In this document: positions 36,024-46,963 of the stretch, piece by piece
Numbering within the stretch: position 1 is the first letter of the stretch
How the letters are laid out: every line of letters begins with the position of its first letter
Assembly: GCA_004026145.2 (NCBI GenBank)
Contig: CP034991.1
Location: forward strand, 6,169,294 to 6,233,293
DNA length: 64,000 nt
Source of the DNA: Takifugu bimaculatus
Lineage: Eukaryota > Chordata > Actinopteri > Tetraodontiformes > Tetraodontidae
Direction: 5' to 3'
Program-made: the position numbers and the translations under genes
The notes under the pieces: generated by a model
Told to the model about the DNA's origin: nothing
The model's input: the letters and a program-made list of their open reading frames with translations, nothing else
The model's database searches: none

Positions 36024-37592
36024 AGATAAGACTGGATTATTGTATTAGATTGCTGGCCTGAAATTGACCTTCTCAATGAATGCTCAAATGATAATAGGGA
36101 ATTATTATCCAGACAAGTCAATACAAAATTATATTTATCTCCTCTGCAGGTTCACACATGCACCACTCATCTGCACCAGTCACGCTCCTGAGCTAGTTGA
36201 GCTCTGAGCATCATAGATTTGCTGTTTAGCAGCTGTCATCAGGTGCAAATTTTGACTCAAATGCCTTCCTGCTGCAACATTTCTCTCCTTCCCTCTGTGT
36301 GAGATTGCCTTCTGTGTAATTTGGCCTCGTGACAGCATCTCAAAGACCTAAAGTGTCACACGTGAACAGGAGATTGACTCAAACTGGACGTCTAAGCCAA
36401 TACTGTGACTCGGTGGGGCAGATCATTCATACCTGCGCTCCTGAAAACATCTGGGCATGTTTGTAATTGGTGGGCAGATGTGTCCTAGAAAATCTCCATA
36501 CAGAGCCTGACTGGAACACCTGGGAGCTCCAGGACTGTGGCTTGTGAGTTGAGAGGGGTTGATTCTTTATGTCCTACTGGTGCTCAGTTGAAGGAATAGG
36601 CGGATCACGGCCTCATTCAGGAAATCACGTGGCCGGACTGTTCACCAGGGCGATGCGGCAGTGGAGGCGTAAAACCCGCAGATTTGATCTGACCGCTCCT
36701 GACTGCAGCAGCAATCATCATTTAGCAGCCCGACTCCCTGCGAGACACCAGCAGGCTGCAGGGAGCTCTTCCCGTGATCAGTAGCGTCAAGGACGCTTGG
36801 CGAACACTTGGATTAGAGGGGAAAAAAGAGAAAAGAAGAGGAATAATGATGAGGGAGCAAGTGAGTGAAGGCAGCACCTCTGAAAGTGCAGAAGCTGCTC
36901 ACCTGCAACCTGCTGCCACTTCTACTCACTCCAGAAAAAACGTCTGCTCCTTTTAACCTGCCAATCAAAGCATTTAGATTATCTTTGCACCAGTTTACGT
37001 GAGAAGATTGGATCTGACACCCCAGAAATGAGACAATCCAAAACTCTGCTTTACATGTTTTAGACAGTTTATTGGAGTTCTTTTGGATTCCACACACAGT
37101 GACGGAAGGCTCAAGGTGAAGAGTCGACTTTCACCTTCTACAAAACATGCTTGTGGTTTTTTACCTGCTGACCACATCAGTCCAGTTTTGGGGACTATTT
37201 GTCTCCATGACATAAAGGACACGTTTACATGCATTATGGAAAGACCCAAGTGTGTTAATCCGATTTCTCATAATAATTTAGTTATCCAAAAGCAAAGACA
37301 TGCTGCATCACTAAATAATCCCACGACTCCAGAATAGAACAAAAATCCATCCTTACACGATCCTGTAAACTGAGCCAGTAGGAAACCGACTGAGCCGCTC
37401 CTGTCATGGTGTGACACGGCGAACCATCTTTTCTCCATTTGCATTTATTCAACAGTTTAGCCACAGATAAATCACAGGATCTCTCAGAACGCAGCCAAAT
37501 GACCTCGTGTACCTACAGCCGTCCTGACACCTATAGATCGTGTGGAACCCGAGGGCCAACCGTCATCAGCAGTGATGAATAAAACAGCAGAG

Positions 37593-37660
<68 letters not shown>

Positions 37661-37665
37661 TCTCC
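37593..37665 (+). repeat. (CT)n microsatellite, about 73 bp
   Basis: A near-pure CT array with three CCC interruptions. It is a polypyrimidine tract like that at 15.9 kb. Confidence 0.95.
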
Positions 37666-38549
37666 ATGCATGTGTGTGTTTCACGGAGAGTTCTGCTGAT
37701 GGGGTCACTCCTCTGGCTGACAGTACAGCAGTTTCTGGCTGCCGCTGCTGTGAGTGACTCTGTTTACAGTCTCATCTGCATGCGTTCATGATAACCAGAA
37801 CAGAAAAGTCTCCTCACGAGCAGCGAGCGTCAGGTGCTAACGATGAACATTTCCACACAGAAAGCTGCAGTATGGCTGTCTTAGCAACCGTCTTCACTGG
37901 TCGGTGCCCCCCCGAACCACTCCCAAATGTGAATTTTCAGCCCCTCCTTGTTGTGATGCTTCTATAAAAACCCCCACAAAAACTCCCATTTTTACACTTT
38001 TTTTCATCAATCCCTCAAATTGATCTGCAAGCAGCAGGAAAACAACCATGTAGGCGGAAACACAAAGCAGAGCAGCGTTTTCATCAGCAAAGGATAAACA
38101 CATTCTTTCATGTGTTATTTGTGCCTCAGTCACCCCTCCTCATTTTTAAATGTGTTAAAAATGAATTAGGAAACAATTTTTCGACACAATTGCCTGTTAT
38201 TTGGCTATAAGCAGGACATCTAACTGTCAGCAGCCCAGGAGCCATTAAGATAACAAGGGCTTCAGGAAAGGCAAGAAATATCTTTTGGTTTTTATTCCTC
38301 CCTCAAATATCTATGATATCAAATATCTCTGGCCTGATTCTGAGAGCAGAGTGATGCTTGAGCATTAGCGTCCACCGCTGATTAGCACGGTGTAGAACTC
38401 AAAGCAGCTAATGTGTGTCGTGTTTCTGTGGCCGCGTTAACCACCGGTGGATTTGCACAGCGGAAACAAGAAGAAACCAAAAAAACAGATCATGATGAAT
38501 CATTGAATAGGTGCAGATTCATCCTCGCACACCACCTCTTTGCCAAACG

Positions 38550-38562
38550 CCCCCCCCCCCCC
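38550..38562 (+). repeat. Poly-C homopolymer (13 C)
   Basis: Thirteen consecutive C residues, about 180 bases from another C11 run. Confidence 0.93.
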
Positions 38563-38740
38563 ACACTTACTGATGATGACTGACGCCTTGTCTGGCTCAT
38601 AAATCTGCTCGGACGACACCGGCATTAATTACAGGCACATTATTTCCAGTTGAATCAACATTAAAATTATCTGTGTCAGGACTTTATTAGATCTGGGCTC
38701 GTGTGAATGCGGCGGTGAGTCTGCACTTGCTCGTGTGACT

Positions 38741-38751
38741 CCCCCCCCCCC
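38741..38751 (+). repeat. Poly-C homopolymer (11 C)
   Basis: Eleven consecutive C residues inside the candidate conserved stretch at 38.5-38.85 kb. Confidence 0.93.
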
Positions 38752-41700
38752 TTGCCTGCAATTATGGCGCGATGCTAATAGGTTTGCAGCTGGAGGAGCT
38801 TTATTATGCTCTTTATGACTTTATAACTGATTTAGTGCCCGTCGACTTGCAGCTGGCTACGTACTGGGAGCAGAGGTGGGAGAGGGGGCCTGGACGGGGG
38901 TGATGGAGGGAACTCGAGGACAAACAATCAGTTCATATCTCTTGTTCAGAGAGACTTGTTTATTAAGGAATAAAGTGAGCCCATTTGTGCTGCTGCAGGT
39001 GTCGGTATTTCACCCCCAGGGTGGGATTTCTTTGTGCTAATATAAAATGAGGTTTCGGAGTTGAGGAGCCTCAGTCACCGGCCAACACAGCTTGAATCTA
39101 AAAATGTTGTATTTCCCAAACTAAACTACGATTTTTGACATTATCTGGCCAGGATCCAGTGTTTATCCAGCTGGTGATTGCTTCTGCTCTACATTATCAT
39201 AAGACATTAGCGTTAGCGATGGAAAAATTCTCTTTCAGTGTAATAAATGAGTGAAATGACTTTGGTATTTTGATGCTGATGACGTTGAGGATGATGCTGC
39301 TGCTAGTATTGCTGATGACTAATTCTTACTGGCTTCATGCAGGCTCCTTAGCACTATGATCTGATCTTGAAATTTATGAAATCCAATCATTCTTGTATTA
39401 TCTGTCTATAACTGTCTCATTTGTCTGTTCATCTTATTGTCTATAATGACACTAAACACTTCATCTTATTGAGAGTGGTGCATTTATTCCTATTTCTTCC
39501 CCTACGAGCTGGCAGATTTCGCACAGCGTTCGTTGCATATTTAAAACTGTTGCCTTCTTTATTTTTTTGCTGCTGAAGCAGAAATGGTGCCCTAAATATG
39601 ACGAGGGGTTAACTTCATTGATTTGGTGATTAACATAAACAGCGGGATTACACTGGCTTCATATTTATGAGCTGCTGAAAGTCTCTCCCAGTCTGACGGC
39701 TCCCTGCAAAGAAACTCCATGAACAATGATGAATATCTGTCCAGCAGCAGAATTCCTTAATGATTGCATCCCAGTGCTCGTGGTAAAAGGGAGAACCTAT
39801 TCATATTTAGCACGGCTGATGCCTTTTCTTTACTGGATGAATTTGTGTTGGTTTGTTGACACAAAGGAAGGTAAATCATGATCTTCAGCCACTGCTGATC
39901 ATTAGAAAATGACCTTTAGTAACGACGAGCTTCACGCCCTCCGTTGTTGGCGATCCTGTGCAAGAAGCACGAAATGACACAACGGAAATGGCCAGATGGG
40001 AGATACAGCCAAGGAAAAATGGAAAGGTTGGGAATCAAAGCAGCAGAATGTCAGAATTGGACAGGGTCCTACAAACTGCATAGCTTTTATATACCTAACA
40101 CGACATGACATTTATGATGTGTTCTAATCTGGAGCCTCTTACCAGGCAAAATCCTCTCAAATGCTCAGCATTAATCAGGAGGGCGAGATTAGGGACTCAA
40201 GGTGCTCAAACGACTGGCTCCCTGCTTTAGAGGCAGATTTGAGGGTTCAGTTCCCACAAGGTGTGATGTTTTATACATGTTTAACAATATATATCCACTC
40301 TTCATCCTCTATTTCTCTCCCGAACTCCTCACCTTTTCTGTTCGTTTCCATTTTTATTCAGGTTTAAATTTTCTTCTTTTGTTGAACGGCAACAGCCCGA
40401 CAAAGCAAATGTGCTCAAAACGTGAATAACGGCCGGCATCCATCACAGGATGCCAGGCTTTTAATCTGTTTGTGAGCCAAAAAACACTTCAGAGCTGCAC
40501 AACATCTTTTTAGGACCTCAATTAAGCTTTTGAAACTCTTTGGCAGGGTGTCTAAATTGTTGCGCTTGAATAAAGAAAAGCATGGCTACTCCAACACGTC
40601 AGTTTGTCCTGAAAGAAACGTCTGACTCCACGTCCCTCTCTTTCCGTCTGAGAGGCACAGCAGCCTCCAAAGCCCTGAGCCGTCCCCAGGACTTCAGGAC
40701 CAGCCCGATTCTCTTGGATTAAATGTCACACAGGGCGTTTCACTGAACAAGGGGGGGAGAGGGGCCCTGAGAACAGGAGGGCAGGGAGCACGGAGAGCAG
40801 GGTAATGCAGAGGGAGATAAAAGAGAGGGAAAATAAGGCACAAAAGAGGAGGTGAGCGGGAAGGTGCAGGGAATTGATGATTAAAAATGGGAGGAGGTGT
40901 GCTGAATTGAGCAGAGGGGAAGAAGGGAAGGAGGTGGAGTTCAATAAGAGAAAGGAAAATGGGTTAAAGCAGAGGTGGATTACAAGTACATGGCAGGGCA
41001 GCAGACCAAAGAGAATAAGGTTAGGCGGTTATATATATTTAAAGGGTGCCAGAGCAGAGACGGATGAAGAAACAAATCAGGCAGGAGCAGTGCTCAAATG
41101 AGCGGCGCCGGTTGAATCCATGAGGAATTCCAATGAGGGACAAAGAGCAAACTCCTCCAGATCCCCTCAAGGTCACCGGCTGGTCGTCTGGGTTTCCTGC
41201 TTCTGTCTCTCACAAGCTTTGTTGAAATCATCCTAATTATGGGACGCTTCCGCTTGGCTCGGATTCTAAAATACCGGCCTCCCAACCGCCGACTCAGGCA
41301 AATGTGGACCAACCGGAGCTGAGTCAGCTCCAGACAGTCTTGGCCCAGGCCGAGACGTCAGAGAGGAGAACACGCAGGGAAATGCTGCCGACGGGCGTCC
41401 CCCCTTTACATCGATGCACGTCCGTCTGAAGCTGAACAAATGCTCCAGAACTCGAAGGGAGGCACCAAACAAACATCTTCCTCCAACTTCAACTGTGTCA
41501 AATCGTGTGGGTGAGTGCAAAAGCCCGGATACGGCAAAGACGCCGCAGCTTTAAAAATAAGCAACAGTCGGGTGGAATTCTGCTACAGAAAGGAGAGAGG
41601 GAAGTTCGGCACCGGGAGAGAGACGAGGCATGGCATAGCAACGACCTTGGCGCAGCTTTGAGGGATTTTTTTTGAGAGAAAGTACGAAGGAAAGGAAAAT

Positions 41701-44351
41701 AAATCCTGTATATATTTGGTGATATTAAGGTTTCCTGCAGATCTTTACATTAATAAACAGGCTTCTCTCACCCGGTGGTAAAAGCTGCAGTTTATATCCG
41801 AAATACCCTTCAAACCCAAATCGAATAATGTAAATAATGGTCATGTTAACAGCATGCTAATTCATTCATCCATCTTTTTCTAATTCACAGACACAAAAAC
41901 AAAGGCAGCGATTTACTGCCTTAACATAGACGCCCACTATTTGGTAGAGCTATGTAAACGTGCTGACGGCTGAGACGACCGGACCATAACCTTCCGTCCT
42001 CATCACAGTCATCACTCCTCCACGGTCTAACGGGGTCACGAACCCAGACCTGCACACATGTCTTCCTTTGAGTGTGTCATCCGCAGGTGTGTTTTTAAAC
42101 ACTCTACGTTCGATACACCGAAGGTTGAATTTGATTTTAAAAAAAACAAAAAGAAAAACACCAAAAAATCCATATTTAAGCGGATTTCACTATTCACTGT
42201 AAAACAATGTCTTTTAAAAAGATGAAAAAGAAGGCCTTCAGTCTGGAATCTGCAAATTTCTTAAATTGAGTCCCATAAAAAAAAAAATCCAAACTGAACC
42301 TCCTGTGTGTGAATCACATCTTTTTGTCAAATCAAGGAAAGAACACAACCATTGCACAATTCCTCTTAGTTCCAGGAGTTTGTAACCTTTCATGTTCCAT
42401 CTGCTGGTCTTCATTTGACCCTTTGTGTGTTAGTCGGCCATGTTGGGCCTTCTTTCTGTTGCCTGGTCCTGTTTGGATTCTTAACGTTCCGAAGGCTACG
42501 GCTGTGCGAATAAGACACAAACAGTGGCTGATGGGTGAGTGAAGCTTCACTCTTCTGCCCACTTTCTCTTCCATGTCTGGACCAGTTTAGTGCCTGATCT
42601 AAGGCATCACCTGCTTATCAGCAGATGCATCCTCTCCTGAACTAACAGCTGTCCGATCCCGAATAGATTCCAGGTGTTTCCTGAGAAAACTCTGAGGCAT
42701 TGTCAGCACGTTGTGTTTAAGGTGATCCTTGGATCTTTGGACGGCTTTCTGAATGCTAAAACCCCACGAAACACAGGCCCTCAGCACCAGGATCCTGGCA
42801 TCTTCATTGGAAACATGCTGCCACATACATCTTTACATCTTTATCATTTATTCCTGACAGTTAAATAGAATATACACCTCGTTGCTTTAGCTTCTGCACT
42901 CCATTGCATCCCAAAATGTCGGCCCAACAGGAAAAAGACTGGTTCTTTGGTAGATTATTGCATTTTTCCAGGATTGCTTCACCTTCTAGTGTCAGTTTTT
43001 CACCTCTGCGATTTTCTGCTTTGGCATTTTCAAACGTGTGAAACACGGCCAACAATAGTAACAGCAAGATGAAGAAAAGGAAAGGCTGAAAAATAGGAAT
43101 TCTCGGCTCCACCTCTGTTTGTTCTTTAGTTTCATGAGAGTGACTAAATCCTCTGAAGTTGACTGATTAACATTTGCCATCTAAGTTGGTTCTTCTGCAG
43201 CAATGATCACTGTTGCAACTGAACCTGTTTCCTGCTTCTAGATAGCATTTCTGCTCAGTCGGTACTTTTGTCTGCTTGTAATAAACATTTTCTCCCATAG
43301 GTTGATATATATGTTTGAAAGGGGCTCTGCACACAGAAGTCCCTGAACTATGAATAGCTTACAGTCCAGATCTCTGTTGCCTCTGTGCTGTCTTCATTTT
43401 TTTGTTGGACTCGTCCCTCATTTTGCCTCTCCCGTCCAATGTCGGTCGTTTGACGTCGAGTCTTACACGCGCTGATGTTGTCCTCCCGCGTCTCATTTCG
43501 GAAGTGTCTGGCCCCCTCTGTGGCTGTGACATCGCCAAAGTGATTGGAAACCCATTCATAATTTATTGCTAATGGAATAGTTAACGAGTCTTTGTTTTTC
43601 CACTCTTTATCGCTTCCTCAAGCCTCGTTTGTCTCAGCTCATCTATACTGCATGAGACTAAAACCAACCATGAATCAATCAGTGGGAGGGTATTTACTGT
43701 TGTGAAATTCTGATGGATTAAATTATAAGGATGCATATTTAATGCACCCCTTTGGCGAAGACTTAGTTAGCGCAGCATTCCTAACTGCCTTCAAATGGCA
43801 TCAGAACTGACGATGTAAGGGGCCCGTTTAAGATAAATCCCCCCTCAAAAGTTCCCTTTTACAGCTTTGATGGAACACAAGGAGGTGGTGGTCCAGCTTT
43901 ATTGTCATCTCTGCTGGCTGTCAGGTCTGCAGGTTTGAGGTTTATTGCCTGCTAGAGGTTAGAGTGGGACGTGGGAGGGTTTTAGATCATTGTGAGATGC
44001 TGTCTTGTTGTTTTTTCTTGATTTGAACCTTTTAAATGTTAAGAGATTCCATGCAGGTCTGCAAAAAAGAAGCTGTTTCACTGCTTCACTGACTTCACAA
44101 TTAATTTGTTATCAACGTTTCCAAAATCTCCATTTTAACATCTCCAATGCACACTGCAACGACGTGAACAAGTAAGAGAATACTTGATTCCTTTATCATT
44201 CTGAAAGCACAGACACATCTGTATTGAATATGAAGATTATGTCGAGACTCAGCCATCACCGTTGAATAAATAAAGCATTCAAATCTCGGGAAGATACAAA
44301 ACAGCCTTCAGGGGGTATAAAACCTCTTTTAATGCCAGTTGCAATCTGTGT

Positions 44352-44377
44352 GACACACACACACACACACACACACA

Positions 44378-44472
<95 letters not shown>

Positions 44473-44480
44473 ACACACAG
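44352..44480 (+). repeat. Very long (CA)n microsatellite, about 128 bp
   Basis: An almost uninterrupted CA array with one GCGC and two GA interruptions. It ends about 508 bases before the grid2 exon. Its length predicts high polymorphism. Alternating purine-pyrimidine tracts of this size can adopt Z-DNA. Confidence 0.96.
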
Positions 44481-44967
44481 AGTCTGATTTTGATAACCAA
44501 AATCTCCACCAGCTTGCTCACACACGCTGGCTCACCCGCGTCTACCACTGGATCTGCAAGTTGATGGTTATTTCCATGACTAATTTAGGAGGCTTTTGGG
44601 GAACTTAATCTGTCACTACAAATGATGGCACTCACCCATCTTTATTCCTCTGTTTCCTTTTGTATCACGATCATTTTGGTTGACTCATTGTGCCCTTGGG
44701 CCACATGACCTTAAACTGAACACTGATGTAAACTCATTTCTTCATCACATCTTTATCAAGACAAGTGCGAGTTTGTGAACTACACTTTATAATATTTTAA
44801 TACTTTAATTGAAAAACTTGATGGTTTCTAGCTAGTTTTATGAAAATAGAAAAACTTATTTTTCCAGGAAACCATTCTATCCGGCTTAGTTTTAACCTTT
44901 TCGTCACATAATTGACTTGGATTTCATGCTTATCATACGTATTCCACGCTCATTAGCATGTCTTGTC

Positions 44968-44987
44968 CCTTCCACTCCTGTCAACAG
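44968..44987 (+). other. grid2: Splice acceptor of the grid2 exon
   Basis: A pyrimidine-rich stretch (ccttccactcctgtcaacag) ends in CAG at 44985-44987, immediately before the conserved coding similarity begins. The frame upstream of it has no receptor similarity, which fixes this AG as the exon start. The acceptor is phase 1. Confidence 0.85.
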
Positions 44988-45143
44988 GTGCCATCTTCGA
45001 TGAATCAGCGCGGAGAGATGACGAGGTGTTCCGTCTCGCGGTGGCAGATCTTAATTTGAACAACGAGATCCTGGAGACGGAGAAGATTACCATCTCTGTC
45101 GAATTTGTTGACGGAAACAACCCGTTCCAGGCCGTGCAAGAAG
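44988..45143 (+). CDS. grid2: grid2 internal coding exon (probably exon 2), start of the delta-2 glutamate receptor amino-terminal domain
   Basis: This 156 bp exon encodes about 52 residues beginning AIFDESARRDDEVF and ending FVDGNNPFQAVQE. That pattern is characteristic of the start of the extracellular LIVBP-like amino-terminal domain of delta ionotropic glutamate receptors. The segments DDEVFR, TEKIT and FVDGNNPFQAVQE fit GRID2 better than GRID1 as I know the two paralogues. The exon is flanked by a CAG acceptor and a GTAGGA donor. Both junctions are phase 1: the first glycine codon is split G|GT at the 5' end, and a lone G after GAA is left at the 3' end. No stop occurs in frame. In the family, GRID2 is a postsynaptic receptor-like protein of cerebellar Purkinje cells whose amino-terminal domain binds cerebellin, bridging to presynaptic neurexin. 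The rest of the protein, including the signal peptide, is not found in this window. The paralogue call is from remembered family sequence, not an alignment. Confidence 0.93.
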
Positions 45144-45149
45144 GTAGGA
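45144..45149 (+). other. grid2: Splice donor of the grid2 exon
   Basis: GTAGGA follows AAG, giving AAG|GTAGGA, close to the metazoan 5' splice consensus. Coding similarity ends exactly here, after FQAVQE. The frame continues open for about 26 codons into the intron, but with no receptor-like sequence. Confidence 0.85.
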
Positions 45150-46810
45150 AAATCCTGTTATGCAAATGTTACGCAAGTATAGTCATGTATTACTGCATTT
45201 GGCCACACTGGGAAGAAATCTAGAGACCTTTTCTGGACCCATTTCCTCCACATATCCAGAGATTTGTTGCCTCGTTGGTACTGATTGAAAAAAATCATAC
45301 TGGAAAAACCAAACAATGGACCTCCATAGGTTATTACTGCCGTACAACATGGTTCAGTATTTCACAGTTTGAGACCATCAACACATTAGAGGCTGGATAT
45401 TATTATTAGAGGCTAAATATTAAATGACTTAAGTGAGCCATTGGCGGCTGCTGAGCACAACACCACAATCATGAAAAAGGCTTGTGATCACATGGAAATT
45501 AAGAGGAATATCAGGACGTCCACGTGGGCGTTGTTTTGACATCACACTCATTTCGTTTCCATTGCTTCAGGGCAGACTGGAGCGCACACAGAAACCGTAT
45601 CGACGCACAAGCATCTCGTCAAGCACCAAATACGCTGATGTTAATCCGACACACACACGGAGAAACAAGCAGGTGTGACAGCGTCAGTGCCACAGACACC
45701 AGCAATTCAAACACCAGTATTTTTGGACTATAGGAGCTCATGTTGATGAGCACCGGCAACGACAGCCAGCACGCTTTCGATTTAATAATGTGCGTAAAGT
45801 GTCTGGCTAAAGATGGAGAAATATGAGAGTTTTTGTGCAAAGAAAGTTTAAAAAGTTGAAGTGCATCTTCAGCGAGGCGTTAAGAAAAGGCGGCATTCCG
45901 CAGTGTACAACATTATTGGTTATTTTAAACTGCGTCTGCTGTTTTTACCAGTCTTTAACCTTTAGAAGGAGGCCACACTTTCTATAGTGCAGTAGGAAAA
46001 CTGTTCTTACATTTATGCTCAGCTCAATTCATGTCAGCCTTCTGTAGCCAATGTTAACAGTTACTACTGTAGATGGCAAAGTATGAGGTTTATGTGGACT
46101 GTGCACTGGAAAAAGTGGCAATCCACGTAGAATTTGGCAAAAATCCCAAAATGCAGCTGCTGCGTAGCACCACAGGACAGGAAATTCCCAGCAACAGGTT
46201 GAGGAGCATTTGGGCTGCTGGTGGAAGTCTCAGTTGAACAGATCCTGTGTGTACTGTCAGAGCTGGACTCCGATGGTGGTTAACAGCTCAACTCCAGTCG
46301 TGCAGGTGTGTCATTTAGATCGGATGACAGAGCGTTTGGGATTGCGAGCAAAGGTGATGAATGTGTTGTTCACATCTACCCATGCTTTAGTTTTGCATCT
46401 GATGCTCTCTGATCGGCTAACACCAAACTGCCAATCATGGAGCGATCGCTCCTGTCCCCGTGACAGCGGTTTATCAACTGCCAACAGACTCCAGCAGGGC
46501 AGAACGTGCACGGCTGGGGACGCCAACACTGACAACGTTGACGCCCCGTCCACCTCTCCTGCCCCCGCCTGCGTGGTACTTAATTGTAAATCTACGCGTG
46601 TCACTTATATTCACATTTGACTTCCCGCAACCGCCTGACATTTCCATGGTAACCGAAGTGGACGTGGCGCAGGGACTGGGTGGAGCCGTGCGTGTGTATC
46701 TGCATATATGTCAGTGGTTGTCCATTTATGTCTCCATCGATTAAAGCAATCACAATCACCTGATTGGATAAGGGCCTATGGGAAGGTGGGGGAGGGCCGA
46801 GTTGGCAGGA

Positions 46811-46820
46811 GGGGGGGGGG
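46811..46820 (+). repeat. Poly-G homopolymer (10 G)
   Basis: Ten G residues within a GGTGGGGGAGGG-rich stretch. Confidence 0.92.
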
Positions 46821-46949
46821 CTCGATAGCTGTCTCAGCTTATTTTGGATACCTGCATCTCCTGAGAGCATCAAGCAGAGTGAGTTAAGTGTGAGATCTTG
46901 GATCCTGCTCCAGCATCTTGTAGGGTTCTACATGGTACAGTGCACTGGA

Positions 46950-46963
46950 GGGGGGGGGGGGGG
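46950..46963 (+). repeat. Poly-G homopolymer (14 G)
   Basis: Fourteen consecutive G residues, about 130 bases after a G10 run. Confidence 0.93.

Larger units (their letters stand above)
33345..44350. other. Non-coding block with no recognised gene
   Basis: Simple repeats are dense between 35.1 and 37.7 kb. The rest seems unique. AT-rich homeodomain-type motifs and C runs occur at 38.5-38.85 kb. No frame shows a recognisable domain; those around 35.5 kb only translate the minisatellite. Confidence 0.6.
1..44987 (+). other. grid2: Probable first intron of grid2 (5' end outside the window or unrecognised)
   Basis: No segment in this stretch reads as the expected signal-peptide exon ending in a phase-1 donor, so I infer that most or all of it is intronic. 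GRID2 in other vertebrates is known for very large introns near its 5' end, which fits. A short upstream exon with low similarity, or the promoter, could still lie near the left edge and be missed. All repeats listed within this range would then be intronic insertions. Confidence 0.55.

Noticed and set aside
40200..40265. tRNA-like stretch with GGTTCAGTTCCC
   Set aside because: The B box is weak, no convincing A box or cloverleaf can be drawn, and no SINE body follows.
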